Below, piece after piece: positions 54,010 through 63,535 of a DNA stretch of 64,000 nucleotides. Under the pieces are notes generated by a model that saw only the letters and a list, made by a program, of their open reading frames with translations, did no database searches and was not told the DNA's origin. A program made the position numbers and the translations under genes. The first letter of the stretch is position 1, and every line of letters starts with the position of its first letter. The stretch lies in the NCBI GenBank assembly GCA_019752045.1, contig JAIEMP010000003.1, positions 310,001 through 374,000 on the forward strand, written 5' to 3'. The DNA is from Chitinophagaceae bacterium. GTDB taxonomy: Bacteria; Bacteroidota; Bacteroidia; Chitinophagales; Chitinophagaceae.

Positions 54010-54085
54010 AATAATGATAAAGGAGTGAGGAGGTTCAAACACTGAACCATCTTTTAAAAATAAGACAAGTTTACAGGAAAACGGA

Positions 54086-54853
54086 TTAATGATGTATCAA
54101 CGAACGGTAGGTATCTGGATTTACTGTCATTTCCTGATGAAAAATCTTGGGATGGCATATATACGCTTTCAGCAGTTCGTTCTTAACAGCATAGGAAAGT
54201 GCATTATCAGCAGGAAACGAAACCGGTGTTTGTAATTTCAGCAGTTTTTCAGCACCCTTCAGCGTTAATGCAAAAGAGTGGGTCATATCATGAAAACCCG
54301 ATTTGCTGATATGTTTTGAAATTTGGCGGGGGTAAAGATTCTTTACCATTTTCTGGTTCCACTTCAGCAACTTCAATGCACTGAGTACAAGATAAAAACG
54401 TTGCTTGCCTTTTCGTCTGCGTTCATTTTTGTCGTAACCCAGATAAAACAGTTCCCAGTCTTTCGGCAGCTCATTAAAAATATCAGGAATAAAACGGAAC
54501 ATGTTTTCATCGGGCACCACATCATCTTCAAACACCAGTACACGTTCGTATTTTTTTTCAACAATCAGTTGCCATAAATTCCGGTGGCTGAGTGCACAGG
54601 CAACTTCACCATGAGACATAGCTTTATCATACCTGTGAAATGCTTTGGCCTTGTGCTCACTGTACAAACCATCTGTTTTTAATTCTTCCATGGAGTGTTC
54701 CTGTTTATCAACACCATAAAAAAATTCAAACTGTAATCCTTGTAAGCGTTCAGTAACATGTTGCTGCCGCTCCGTAGCCCGGCGGATGGTTACTACAAAA
54801 ATCTTATCGAAATACTCGTTGAGAAATTGTAAATATTGTAATGAGGGTTGCAT
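54086..54853 (-). CDS. Glycosyltransferase family 25 protein
   Basis: A 255-residue GT25/LPS glycosyltransferase. IFVVTIRRATERQQHVTERL at the start, SHGEVACALSHRNLWQLIVE and the metal-binding VLVFEDDVVPDE are the family motifs. It probably transfers galactose to a surface glycan. 23 nt separate it from yifB upstream. Confidence 0.85.
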   Translation of the reverse strand: MQPSLQYLQFLNEYFDKIFVVTIRRATERQQHVTERLQGLQFEFFYGVDKQEHSMEELKTDGLYSEHKAKAFHRYDKAMSHGEVACALSHRNLWQLIVEKKYERVLVFEDDVVPDENMFRFIPDIFNELPKDWELFYLGYDKNERRRKGKQRFYLVLSALKLLKWNQKMVKNLYPRQISKHISKSGFHDMTHSFALTLKGAEKLLKLQTPVSFPADNALSYAVKNELLKAYICHPKIFHQEMTVNPDTYRSLIHH

Positions 54854-54876
54854 TTGCTTTGCAAAGATGGGAATTT

Positions 54877-56418
54877 TTAACCAGCCCAGCCCTCCCTGTC
54901 TAAACTTCTGTATTGGATGGCTTCGGCCAGGTGTTCAATTTTAATATCTGCACTTTGCGCAAGATCGGCAATGGTGCGGCTTACTTTTAAAATACGGTCG
55001 TATGCACGGGCACTCAGGTTCAGTTTATCCATGGCTGCTTTTAGTAATGTTTGTCCGGCCTGAGTGATTACACAAATTTCTTTCAACTGTTTGCTGCTGA
55101 TCTGTGCATTGGCATAAATACCTTCAACTCCTTTATAACGTTCGGCCTGAATTTCTCTTGCAATAATCACCCGTTCACGGATGGTTGCAGATGGTTCGCT
55201 GTTTTCTGCACCTGAAAGTTCGCTGAAAGGAACCGGTGTTACTTCTACATGCAGATCAATCCGATCAAGCAGTGGTCCCGAAATTTTATTGAGATATTTC
55301 TGCACAGCACCCGGCGGACAGGTACATTCTTTTTCCGGATGATTGTAATAACCGCATGGACAGGGATTCATGGAAGAGATGAGCATAAACGATGCAGGAA
55401 AATCAATCGCAATTTTTGCACGTGAAATAGTTACTCTCCGTTCTTCCATTGGTTGCCGCATCACTTCCAATACTGTTCGTTTAAACTCAGGCAACTCATC
55501 TAAAAACAAGACACCGTTATGTGCCAGTGAAATTTCACCGGGCTGCGGATTGGTGCCGCCACCAACTAATGCAACATCACTAATGGTATGATGTGGTGAG
55601 CGGAACGGACGTTTGGAGATAAGCGTTGAATTCTCCGGCAACTTACCTGCAACACTGTGGATTTTTGTTGTTTCTAATGCTTCCTGCAAACTCAACGGTG
55701 GAAGGATGGTTGGCAAACGCTTTGCCAGCATGGTTTTGCCGGCACCGGGCGGACCAATTAAAATGGCGTTATGACTTCCTGCTGCTGCAATTTCCAAAGC
55801 CCGTTTAATATTGCTTTGTCCTTTTACATCACTGAAATCAATTTCATATTCATACTGCGAATTAAAAAACTCTTCTCTTGTATTAACAACGGTTGGCTGT
55901 AGTGAAGTTTCATCTTTAAAAAAGTTGATCACATCGCTGATATGTTCCACTCCATACACCTGCAGGTTGTTCACCATGCCTGCTTCTTTTGCATTTTGTT
56001 TGGGAACAATCAATCCTTTAAAATTTTCTTTACGTGCCTGTATGGCAATGGGTAATGCACCTTTAATGGGTTGAATGGTTCCGTCTAAACTCAACTCACC
56101 CATGATCACATAATCGGCCAAGCGTTCAGGGTTTTCGAGTTGTTCTGTTGCACCGAGTATACCAACTGCAATGGATAAGTCGAATGCAGTTCCTGTTTTG
56201 CGGATATCTGCAGGTGCAAGATTCACCACTACTTTTGTTCTTGGATAATAGTGACCCGTTGTTTTAAGAGCGCTTTCGATCCGTTGCTCACTTTCTTTTA
56301 CGGCACTGTCGGGCAAGCCCACCATGAAAAATTTTTGTCCGCCGCTAACGTTTACCTCTACTGTAATAGTAATTGCATTAACTCCGTAAACAGCACTTCC
56401 AAAGGTTTTAACAAGCAT
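54877..56418 (-). CDS. YifB/ComM family Mg-chelatase-like AAA+ ATPase
   Basis: A 513-residue protein with an N-terminal Lon-protease-like S5 domain (KSEQRIESALK-type segment; PADIRKTGTAFDLSIAVGIL), an AAA+ core with Walker A (LIGPPGAGKTMLAKRLP) and Walker B (GVLFLDELPEF), the segment SSMNPCPCGYYNHPEKECTC, and a C-terminal Mg-chelatase domain (LSARAYDRILKVSRTIADLA). In other bacteria ComM promotes branch migration during transformation. Confidence 0.92.
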   Translation of the reverse strand: MLVKTFGSAVYGVNAITITVEVNVSGGQKFFMVGLPDSAVKESEQRIESALKTTGHYYPRTKVVVNLAPADIRKTGTAFDLSIAVGILGATEQLENPERLADYVIMGELSLDGTIQPIKGALPIAIQARKENFKGLIVPKQNAKEAGMVNNLQVYGVEHISDVINFFKDETSLQPTVVNTREEFFNSQYEYEIDFSDVKGQSNIKRALEIAAAGSHNAILIGPPGAGKTMLAKRLPTILPPLSLQEALETTKIHSVAGKLPENSTLISKRPFRSPHHTISDVALVGGGTNPQPGEISLAHNGVLFLDELPEFKRTVLEVMRQPMEERRVTISRAKIAIDFPASFMLISSMNPCPCGYYNHPEKECTCPPGAVQKYLNKISGPLLDRIDLHVEVTPVPFSELSGAENSEPSATIRERVIIAREIQAERYKGVEGIYANAQISSKQLKEICVITQAGQTLLKAAMDKLNLSARAYDRILKVSRTIADLAQSADIKIEHLAEAIQYRSLDREGWAG

Positions 56419-56486
56419 GCAGATAAATCATTGGGTTAAGAATAAACAAGGTAATAAGAAATTTGAATAATGAAGAATAACACTGA

Positions 56487-56575
56487 TACCACGAATTATT
56501 AGAATTACACTAATTTGTGCGAATAAACATGGGTTAATATTTATTCATTCGTTTTAATTCGTGTAATTAGTGCTT
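56487..56575. repeat. Inverted A/T-rich repeat mosaic
   Basis: CACGAATTA and ACACTAATT on the left are repeated, inverted, on the right as TTAATTCGTG and AATTAGTG. It fills the space between the MutS-like gene and yifB. Confidence 0.4.
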
Positions 56576-57890
56576 ACAATTTGTCCAACATCTCCACCAC
56601 TTTCTCTCTCTTCAATATCAAATAACCAAAGCGATCATTGCTGATCCCTTCTTTTAATTGATAACTGAACTCCAGTTGTTCATCTGTGGCTGTTGTTTCA
56701 AAATAACGGAATGAAATATTGGGGTACACTTTCAACTCTTCACCTATCTCATACAAATGTGTTGAAAGAATAAACAATGAGTTTTTTATTTTCAACAAAC
56801 CCTTGATCACTGCCGTGCTGCAATGCATGGCATCCTGTATATTTGTTCCTTTAAATAACTCATCAATCAACACCAGCCATTTGCGGCCATCGGTAATTTT
56901 GATCACCGTATTTTTTATCCGTTGCACTTCATTATAAAAATAACTTTCACCTTTTACAATATTATCCTGCACCTGTATATTACTCAGCAACCCATCAAAC
57001 AAACTCAGCTCCATAGATGCTGCAGGCACTCCCATACCTAGATGCGCAAGATAAACGGCACAACCAACCGATTTTATAAAAGTGCTTTTGCCCGCCATAT
57101 TAGCACCGGTTAAAAATAAAAAATTTGCTTTGGGGTTTAAGGTGATGTTGTATGCTACCGGTGTTTGCAACAATAAATGATACAACCCGTTGGCCTGTAT
57201 TAAAGGCTCATCACTTTCTACCATGCTGGGAAAATGCAGATCGAATGTAGTAACTGCTTTTGCCATGCTGTAATAGGCATCCAGCTGTTGATACAGATCA
57301 ATCAATGTTTCTGCATGTTGTTTAAAATTGTACCGCAGGTAATGACCAAAACGCAACATTTTTGCTGCTGATAGTTTTTTACGTTTGTCTGTTGTAAGGA
57401 TCTGTTGCACTTGTTCATCCTTTAACCGCTTTTCAATATCTGTAACAATTCTTTTAATAAGAGGCGATGAATGTTCAGCGGTTAACAGTTGCTGCAACTG
57501 TTGCATACCCTTTAAGAAATCAATAAAATGATTTACACTGTAACGAACCAGGCTGTAATCGGGTGTATCAAATACCTGGTATAAAAAAGCAGGAACAGGG
57601 GAGTGGCTGTCGGGAATTTTATCGAACGGATAACCATAAAATTTTTCCAGTACAATGATGGTGCCGTTGGTGATTTGCGAGGGCCATGTGTTGAGAACTG
57701 GAATAATTTGCTGCAGCGCTTTTTGTGTTTGCTGAATTTTCTCCAGATGATGATGCGGATGTGTAAGCAGATATTGTAATCGCTCCTTGCCACCATCTGT
57801 GATGCAGAAATTAATGCGGTGTAACAATGAATACTTTTCTTCATTGTTAAAAATTGAAAGATCGTGGTATGTTACTTTATCTATTTCCAT
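56574..57890 (-). CDS. MutS-family ATPase (MutS-related, domains III-V only)
   Basis: A 438-residue protein ending in the MutS ATPase domain: Walker A TGANMAGKSTFIKSVG, Walker B WLVLIDELFKGTN and the following FILSTHLYEIGE. The N-terminal half is helical, like the MutS clamp/lever region. It lacks the mismatch-binding domain I, so it is not canonical MutS; these short paralogues are common in Bacteroidota and their role is unclear. A 15-bp inverted repeat lies just upstream of the ATG. Confidence 0.85.
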   Translation of the reverse strand: MEIDKVTYHDLSIFNNEEKYSLLHRINFCITDGGKERLQYLLTHPHHHLEKIQQTQKALQQIIPVLNTWPSQITNGTIIVLEKFYGYPFDKIPDSHSPVPAFLYQVFDTPDYSLVRYSVNHFIDFLKGMQQLQQLLTAEHSSPLIKRIVTDIEKRLKDEQVQQILTTDKRKKLSAAKMLRFGHYLRYNFKQHAETLIDLYQQLDAYYSMAKAVTTFDLHFPSMVESDEPLIQANGLYHLLLQTPVAYNITLNPKANFLFLTGANMAGKSTFIKSVGCAVYLAHLGMGVPAASMELSLFDGLLSNIQVQDNIVKGESYFYNEVQRIKNTVIKITDGRKWLVLIDELFKGTNIQDAMHCSTAVIKGLLKIKNSLFILSTHLYEIGEELKVYPNISFRYFETTATDEQLEFSYQLKEGISNDRFGYLILKREKVVEMLDKL

Positions 57891-57898
57891 AATTTAAT

Positions 57899-57961
57899 AG
57901 GTATGCCATAGCTTTAACAAGTTGCTTGAATATAGCATAGAGTTTTAGCTATGGCATACCT
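57899..57961. repeat. Perfect 15-bp inverted repeat between dihydroorotase and MutS-like genes
   Basis: AGGTATGCCATAGCT and AGCTATGGCATACCT separated by 33 nt. The near arm ends 8 nt before the MutS-like ATG, covering its ribosome-binding region. It may be a repeat element, a terminator for the upstream gene, or a translation control hairpin. Confidence 0.7.
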
Positions 57962-57976
57962 GAATATATAGCTGAT

Positions 57977-59401
57977 TCATCGTTCAAATTTCAAGCGTTG
58001 TCCTTTCTGAGACTCATCAAACTGTCCGTTGGTCCGTCCATTAGCCGGACAGGCATACACTAACTGTCCGTTTACAAATGTATGTGTAATGCTTGCGGGA
58101 AAAGTAAAACCTTCCAACGGGCTCCAGCCGCATTTGTATAAAATATTTTCTTTGTTTACTGTTGATGGCTGATTCAGATCGACCAATACCAGATCGGCAT
58201 GATAACCTTCCCGTATATAACCTCTTTCCTTTATCTGGAAACAGGTTGCCACCGCATGACTCATTTTTTCTGCAATTTTTTCTAAGGAGATCATTCCTTG
58301 CTGATAATAGTGAAGCATTAATAGTAACGGATGCTGCACCAATGGTAAACCGGCATGTGTTTGTTCATAAAGCCCCGACCTCACCCCATCCCTCTCCAAA
58401 GGAGAGGGGGAAAGAACACCCTCCGCATTTCTGATCAAACCTTTTTCTTCTAAAGTATGCGGTGCATGATCAGTTGCAATTACATCAAGCCTGTCATCGA
58501 GCAATGCTTTCCACAACGCTTCTTTGTTTTCTTTTGCTTTAATAGCGGGGTTGCATTTAATTTGATAACCAAGTGTTGCATAGTCATCTGCAGTAAAATG
58601 TAAATGATGCACACATACTTCACTGGTGATACGTTTATCTTTTAACGGCATCATGTTACCAAACAACTCCAGTTCTTTAGCTGTGCTGATGTGCAGAATG
58701 TGCAAACGTGTATTGTATTGCCTTGCAATCTGTATAGCCATCAATGAAGATTCATAGCATCCATCCACATTTCGGATGAGCGGATGATCGGCAGCAGTTA
58801 ATTCTCCTTTCTCTGCTTTGATGCGTTCGTAATTTTCTTTGATGATGCTTTCACTTTCGCAATGTGTTGCAATAAGCAGTTCACTTTCACGAAAAACTTT
58901 ATCTAATGTATTGTAATTATCTACCAGCATATTGCCTGTACTGGCACCCATAAATATTTTTATTCCGCAGATATCATTCTTGTGCAAATTTGCTTTTAAT
59001 GTATCATCGGCACTTTGATTACTGGTGCCCATAAAAAAGGAATAATTAGCCAGTGAACTTTGTGCAGCAATCTGGTATTTCTGTTCCAGCAATTCAAGGT
59101 TTAATGCATTGGGGATGGTATTGGGCATTTCCATAAAAGATGTAACACCACCGGCAACTGCCGCTATTGCTTCGGTATAAATGCTGGCTTTATGTGTTAA
59201 GCCGGGTTCACGGAAATGCACCTGATCGTCAATAACTCCGGGAAATAAATGCTTTCCTTCTGCGTTTATTTCAGTCACATTCGATCCAAATTCAAGAGAT
59301 GCGGCTATTTTTTCAATGCGTCCGTTCAGGATCAACACATCATTGCTGCTGATGCTGCCCTCATTTACCACGAAACAATTTTTAAGCAGATAATTTTGCA
59401 T
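57977..59401 (-). CDS. pyrC: Dihydroorotase with in-frame palindromic insertion
   Basis: Amidohydrolase of pyrimidine synthesis that cyclises carbamoyl-aspartate, 474 residues. Motifs include LFPGVIDDQVHFREPGLTHK (a Gln stands where the first His of H-x-H is usual), VAGGVTSFMEMPNT, HILHISTAKEL and ATDHAPHTLEEKG. At about residues 324-342 the segment NAEGVLSPSPLERDGVRSG, encoded by a palindromic repeat, interrupts the active-site loop between DHAPHTLEEK and QTHAGLPLVQ. Frame is kept. pyrC-type dihydroorotase is the best call; a hydantoinase/allantoinase is less likely. Confidence 0.88.
   Translation of the reverse strand: MQNYLLKNCFVVNEGSISSNDVLILNGRIEKIAASLEFGSNVTEINAEGKHLFPGVIDDQVHFREPGLTHKASIYTEAIAAVAGGVTSFMEMPNTIPNALNLELLEQKYQIAAQSSLANYSFFMGTSNQSADDTLKANLHKNDICGIKIFMGASTGNMLVDNYNTLDKVFRESELLIATHCESESIIKENYERIKAEKGELTAADHPLIRNVDGCYESSLMAIQIARQYNTRLHILHISTAKELELFGNMMPLKDKRITSEVCVHHLHFTADDYATLGYQIKCNPAIKAKENKEALWKALLDDRLDVIATDHAPHTLEEKGLIRNAEGVLSPSPLERDGVRSGLYEQTHAGLPLVQHPLLLMLHYYQQGMISLEKIAEKMSHAVATCFQIKERGYIREGYHADLVLVDLNQPSTVNKENILYKCGWSPLEGFTFPASITHTFVNGQLVYACPANGRTNGQFDESQKGQRLKFER
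58379..58410. repeat. In-frame palindromic repeat inside dihydroorotase gene
   Basis: CCTCACCCCAT followed by the stem CCCTCTCC / GGAGAGGG with loop AAA. It is a second copy of the element at 28132-28168, here inside a coding sequence. Confidence 0.75.
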
Positions 59402-59431
59402 AACTTATTTTTACTTTTAAATCACTACCGC

Positions 59432-61147
59432 ATGCAATTTAGCAAATGGAGTCTTTGCCCGGTCTTTCTTGTACTATCCTTTTTTTCTGCTGCACAAAGC
59501 AGCTATCTCCAGCAAAATTCAAAACATCTTCATTTTATTGACAGGCTGGAGATCAAAACAGGCAGCGTCAGCGATCTTAATTTCACTACCACACGGCCTT
59601 ACGACCGGAGATATGCTGTTGAATGGCTGGGCGCAAAGGCCGACTCCATGCTGAAGTTAACACCGTTATTTTATAACACCGATACGGCATTAAGGTTGAG
59701 CAAAACAGATCATTACAACCTGCATAGTTTATACCTCAATAATCAGGAATGGGTAAAGGGCGATCGCAGCGTGTTTAACAGCAAGAAGCCGCTGTTAAAA
59801 AACTTTTACAAAACACCTGCCAGCTTCATTGAAAAATATGGCGATGATTTTTTTATCGCTGTAAACCCCATGATCAATTACCGCCAGTCGGTTGAGTTAA
59901 ATAATACAGCACAAAATACATTTATCAATCAACGTGGTTTAAATGTAAGAGGTGGCATTGGCAACCGTGTTGGTTTTTCGGCCATGGTGATGGATGTACA
60001 GGAACGTGGACCGCTGTTTGTGCAAAACTGGATTGATAGTTTGCAGGCTGTGCCCGGTGCTAATTTTTACAAGACGTTTAAACAAACAGGTGTTGATTAT
60101 TTTGATGCAAGAGGATCGTTCACGTTCAAAGCAGCTAAGTATATCAATTTTCAGATCGGGTACGACCGCAATTTCATCGGCAATGGTTATCGCAGTTTAA
60201 TGCTGAGTGATTTTGGCGGCAACCAGTTATTTGTAAAACTGAATACACGCATCTGGAAATTCAACTACCAGAATTTATTTATGGAACTCCACAGCGGTGC
60301 AAAAAGTAATAACACCAATAATCTGGTACCAAAGAAATATGCAGCCATGCATCATTTAAGTATGAATCTGCTGCCGTGGCTGAATGTAGGTGTGTTTGAA
60401 AGTGTGGTGTTTGGACGGAAAGATCGTTTTGAATTTGGATACATGAACCCGGTGATTTTCTTCCGCACTATTGAAGGGAATCTTGGCAGCAGGGACAATG
60501 CCATGGTAGGGGCCGATTTTAAAGCCAACCTGCTGAAGAAAGCGCAGCTGTATGGACAATTGTTGATTGATGAGTTTAATTTTTCAGAACTGCGAAAAGA
60601 TAAAACATGGTGGGGTAATAAAACAGGTATTCAATTAGGATTTAAATACATTGATGTAGCGAACGTCAATAATCTGGATCTGCAGGTAGAGTGGAACCGT
60701 GTTCGTCCGTTTACTTATTCTCATTTTGATTCAGTATCGAGCTACACACATTATAACCAGCCATTGGCTCATCCGTTGGGAGCTAACTTTAATGAGATTA
60801 TTGCTGTTGTTCGCTATCAGCCAATAGGCAAATTGAATGTAACGGGCCGATTAATTTTTTGGCAACAAGGTCTTGATAGCGCAAGTGGCCGCAACGCAGG
60901 TGCAGATATTTTTCGCCTCAATACAGATATGCGTAACAGTAACTATGGTTACAGTTTGTTGAATGGTGTTAAAAGCACAGGCGTTAACATGTCGTTCCTT
61001 GCCAGCTATGAGATCTATGAAAATATTTTTATTGATGCCAATCTGTTGTTCCGTCGGTTTACAAAAGGAGCTGAGGCTGCACAAAATACAACGATGTTTG
61101 GTGTGGGTGTAAGGATGAACTTGTGGTTTAGAGAGTATGATTATTGA
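59432..61147 (+). CDS. Outer-membrane beta-barrel, Wzi/RemB-like
   Basis: A 571-residue protein; the ATG at 59432 gives the signal peptide MQFSKWSLCPVFLVLSFFSA. The mature part is beta-strand rich and fits the capsule-assembly Wzi family, to which the gliding protein RemB belongs: FFIAVNPMINYRQS, GLNVRGGIGNRVGF, YFDARGSFTFKAAKYINFQI, GYDRNFIGNGYRSLMLSDFG. It likely sits in the outer membrane and interacts with surface polysaccharide or adhesins. Divergent from dihydroorotase. Confidence 0.7.
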   Translation: MQFSKWSLCPVFLVLSFFSAAQSSYLQQNSKHLHFIDRLEIKTGSVSDLNFTTTRPYDRRYAVEWLGAKADSMLKLTPLFYNTDTALRLSKTDHYNLHSLYLNNQEWVKGDRSVFNSKKPLLKNFYKTPASFIEKYGDDFFIAVNPMINYRQSVELNNTAQNTFINQRGLNVRGGIGNRVGFSAMVMDVQERGPLFVQNWIDSLQAVPGANFYKTFKQTGVDYFDARGSFTFKAAKYINFQIGYDRNFIGNGYRSLMLSDFGGNQLFVKLNTRIWKFNYQNLFMELHSGAKSNNTNNLVPKKYAAMHHLSMNLLPWLNVGVFESVVFGRKDRFEFGYMNPVIFFRTIEGNLGSRDNAMVGADFKANLLKKAQLYGQLLIDEFNFSELRKDKTWWGNKTGIQLGFKYIDVANVNNLDLQVEWNRVRPFTYSHFDSVSSYTHYNQPLAHPLGANFNEIIAVVRYQPIGKLNVTGRLIFWQQGLDSASGRNAGADIFRLNTDMRNSNYGYSLLNGVKSTGVNMSFLASYEIYENIFIDANLLFRRFTKGAEAAQNTTMFGVGVRMNLWFREYDY

Positions 61148-61193
61148 AACTGAAAAATCATTAAGTTTTGTTTTATAAACGAAAGTTAACGCT

Positions 61194-62687
61194 ATGATAG
61201 ACTTTTATAAAGTCAGAGTAGTCTTTGTAATACTCCTGACGCTCATAATTTTTGCCACAGAAGCACAAATTACTAAACTGGAGTTCGGGAGTGGATATAA
61301 GAAGCAAAAACCCGGCAAAGTAGATTTTATCTCTAATTCAGATAATTCAACTCTGGCAATTATTTCTCAATATGAGAGTAAATGCAAAGTGCATATTGTG
61401 GATAAGGATTTCAAAAAAATTGCTTCATTTGATTTACCTGTAAAAGAAAAATCATTTTATCAGGGAGGAGTTTTTCTGAATGATACATTACGGTTCTATT
61501 TTTTCACATCAACTTATACAGAAACTACGCTAACAACCATCAATTTCCTCTTATCCCAACAAAAGCCTGAAATAAAAAATACAGAAGTGGCTTTATTTAA
61601 TGAAAATATTTTGCATTTAATTGTAAAGGAAGACAGGCTCATCGTTTTTACTTTAAAAAACTCTCAAGAGTCTTTTGCTGCATATACCTATGTGAACGGC
61701 GAACGAAAAAGTATGCATACTTATAATTTCACAGGAAAGGTTCCGGGAAAGATAAAAGCTTTTGACGATTTTGGAATAATGGGCAAAACCAGGCCTGCGC
61801 TTGTAACAAAACAATTTGAACCTGATTTTGAAAATATCATTAATCAAAAACTAAAAACATTTGTCAAACAGGATAGTATTCACATTTTGCGGAATTCCAA
61901 TACAGGCGAAACCGTGACTTACAACCTGAGTTTAAAAAACAGTGGCTGCAGTTATCGAGTAATACATCATGCAAAACCTGAATATAACGAAACCGGTAAA
62001 AACAATTTGAGTGAAGATAATTCCTATCTAAGCGGCAACAGACTGTTTTATATAATCACTTATCCTGATTCGCTGATGTTAATGGTTCATGATTATAACA
62101 GTGGGAAAAAAATAAAAACTTTTACAGGTTATAAGAACGATACAATCTCATTTAAAAATACTCCTTTACTCAACAATGGTGAAGTAGCTACGCAAGGAAT
62201 TTTTAATCGTACAGTAAATAAGCCTGCAGAACAATTTAAACTTTTGCAAAGCGGTCGATTGATGATTTATGCAGAAGAAACAGCAGACGGTGTTGAAGTA
62301 ATGTTGGGCAGCTTTAAAAAATATTATACCGGTGGCACTATGGGTTCTCCGGGAGTACCGGGGGCAACAATTTCAACACCTTATGGAACAGTATCTGTAG
62401 GCGGGTCGCCTGGTAGTATGGGAGGCCGAGGAACTATGGAAGTAAGAGATCACATAGAAATTATAAGTGTACTAAACAAAGATGATTTGGAACATAATAC
62501 TGTAATCAAAAATCCGGTGAGCTCAATAAGGCAACGAAAAATAAAATTTGCAGGTATACGGTTTAAGTTTAATATGCCACTTGAATTAATGTATGCAAAA
62601 TGTGGGGGTAAAGAATATATTCTTTACTATAACAAAGGAGATAAGTTGTACGAAGTATTTGACTTTAATTCGATATTTAAAGAATAA
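61194..62687 (+). CDS. Secreted protein of unknown function with Gly/Pro-rich segment
   Basis: A 497-residue protein with a signal peptide (VVFVILLTLIIFATEAQ). The body is predicted beta-rich with repeating strand patterns (DKDFKKIASFDLPVKE; YNSGKKIKTFTGYKND), suggesting a propeller-like fold. Near residues 378-415 a low-complexity stretch rich in Gly, Ser, Pro, Met and Thr (GSPGVPGATIS ... GGSPGSMGGRG) interrupts it. I recognise no family. Confidence 0.6.
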   Translation: MIDFYKVRVVFVILLTLIIFATEAQITKLEFGSGYKKQKPGKVDFISNSDNSTLAIISQYESKCKVHIVDKDFKKIASFDLPVKEKSFYQGGVFLNDTLRFYFFTSTYTETTLTTINFLLSQQKPEIKNTEVALFNENILHLIVKEDRLIVFTLKNSQESFAAYTYVNGERKSMHTYNFTGKVPGKIKAFDDFGIMGKTRPALVTKQFEPDFENIINQKLKTFVKQDSIHILRNSNTGETVTYNLSLKNSGCSYRVIHHAKPEYNETGKNNLSEDNSYLSGNRLFYIITYPDSLMLMVHDYNSGKKIKTFTGYKNDTISFKNTPLLNNGEVATQGIFNRTVNKPAEQFKLLQSGRLMIYAEETADGVEVMLGSFKKYYTGGTMGSPGVPGATISTPYGTVSVGGSPGSMGGRGTMEVRDHIEIISVLNKDDLEHNTVIKNPVSSIRQRKIKFAGIRFKFNMPLELMYAKCGGKEYILYYNKGDKLYEVFDFNSIFKE

Positions 62688-62818
62688 GATTAATCGAATT
62701 TCACCTTATCTATACTTGATTTTGGGAGTACTGATTAATAATTATAAGATCGGTGTTCATTAAATTAAAAAAGACGAGATCTGGTTTTAATGTATTCAGT
62801 TAAGAGCGATCTTTCTTT

Positions 62819-63535
62819 CTATCCCTCCAAATGTATACTAAACACAATCATTCTTGCCTGCATACGATCCACTACGTTTGAGTAAATGAGGTTGGGATCT
62901 TTGCTGTGTACACTGCCAAACGTATTACTGATTTTAATTTCCGGACTGAAAATAAAACTGGGGAAATAAAAATGAAAGCCCAGACCGGCTTCATAACCAA
63001 AAGCTGAGCGGCTGAGTTTTATCAGATCTTCTGCACGGCGGCTCTGGCTGTTGCTGGCCAAATCAAATTCATATTTACCTCCACCTAAAATATACACTCT
63101 GAAATTGTGAATTCGGTCGCTGCTGAATTTCAGCTGCACAGGAAAACTGAGATAAATACTTTCAATGGTTTTTTCCTGGTAGTTACTGTCGCCGGTTAAC
63201 GGATGATTCAAATAATAATTTACACCACGTGCAGCAAAAATGAGATGCGGATTAATTCTTGCTTCCAGATGATTCACTAAACGTAAGGTGCCAAGCAACC
63301 CCAAACCAAAACCACCTTTGTTCACCGGTGATACCAATGCCACACTATCGTCCTGTAAAAATTTAGGTGAATGGTTGAGTTGAAAGTAAGAGCTGTTTCC
63401 ACTTAGTGTAATACCAAAATAAAACGGTTTCTCCTCATGATTGGGAAGATTGATTTCTTTTTGTGCAAATGAAGTGAAACAACATGCAAAAAGAAAACAG
63501 AGTACGATTATTTGTCGCCGCAATAAATACTGCAT
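62819..63535 (-). CDS. porT: PorT-like outer-membrane protein, T9SS component
   Basis: A 238-residue outer-membrane beta-barrel. The ATG at 63535 gives a signal peptide (IVLCFLFACCFTSFAQ). The barrel shows the PorT/outer-membrane beta-barrel pattern (NHLEARINPHLIFAARGVNYY; SIYLSFPVQLKFSSDRIHNF; SAFGYEAGLGFHFYFPSFIF; ISNTFGSVHSKDPNLI). PorT is needed for secretion of T9SS cargo. Its start overlaps the 3' end of ubiE by 28 bp, a conserved Bacteroidota arrangement. Confidence 0.85.
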   Translation of the reverse strand: MQYLLRRQIIVLCFLFACCFTSFAQKEINLPNHEEKPFYFGITLSGNSSYFQLNHSPKFLQDDSVALVSPVNKGGFGLGLLGTLRLVNHLEARINPHLIFAARGVNYYLNHPLTGDSNYQEKTIESIYLSFPVQLKFSSDRIHNFRVYILGGGKYEFDLASNSQSRRAEDLIKLSRSAFGYEAGLGFHFYFPSFIFSPEIKISNTFGSVHSKDPNLIYSNVVDRMQARMIVFSIHLEG

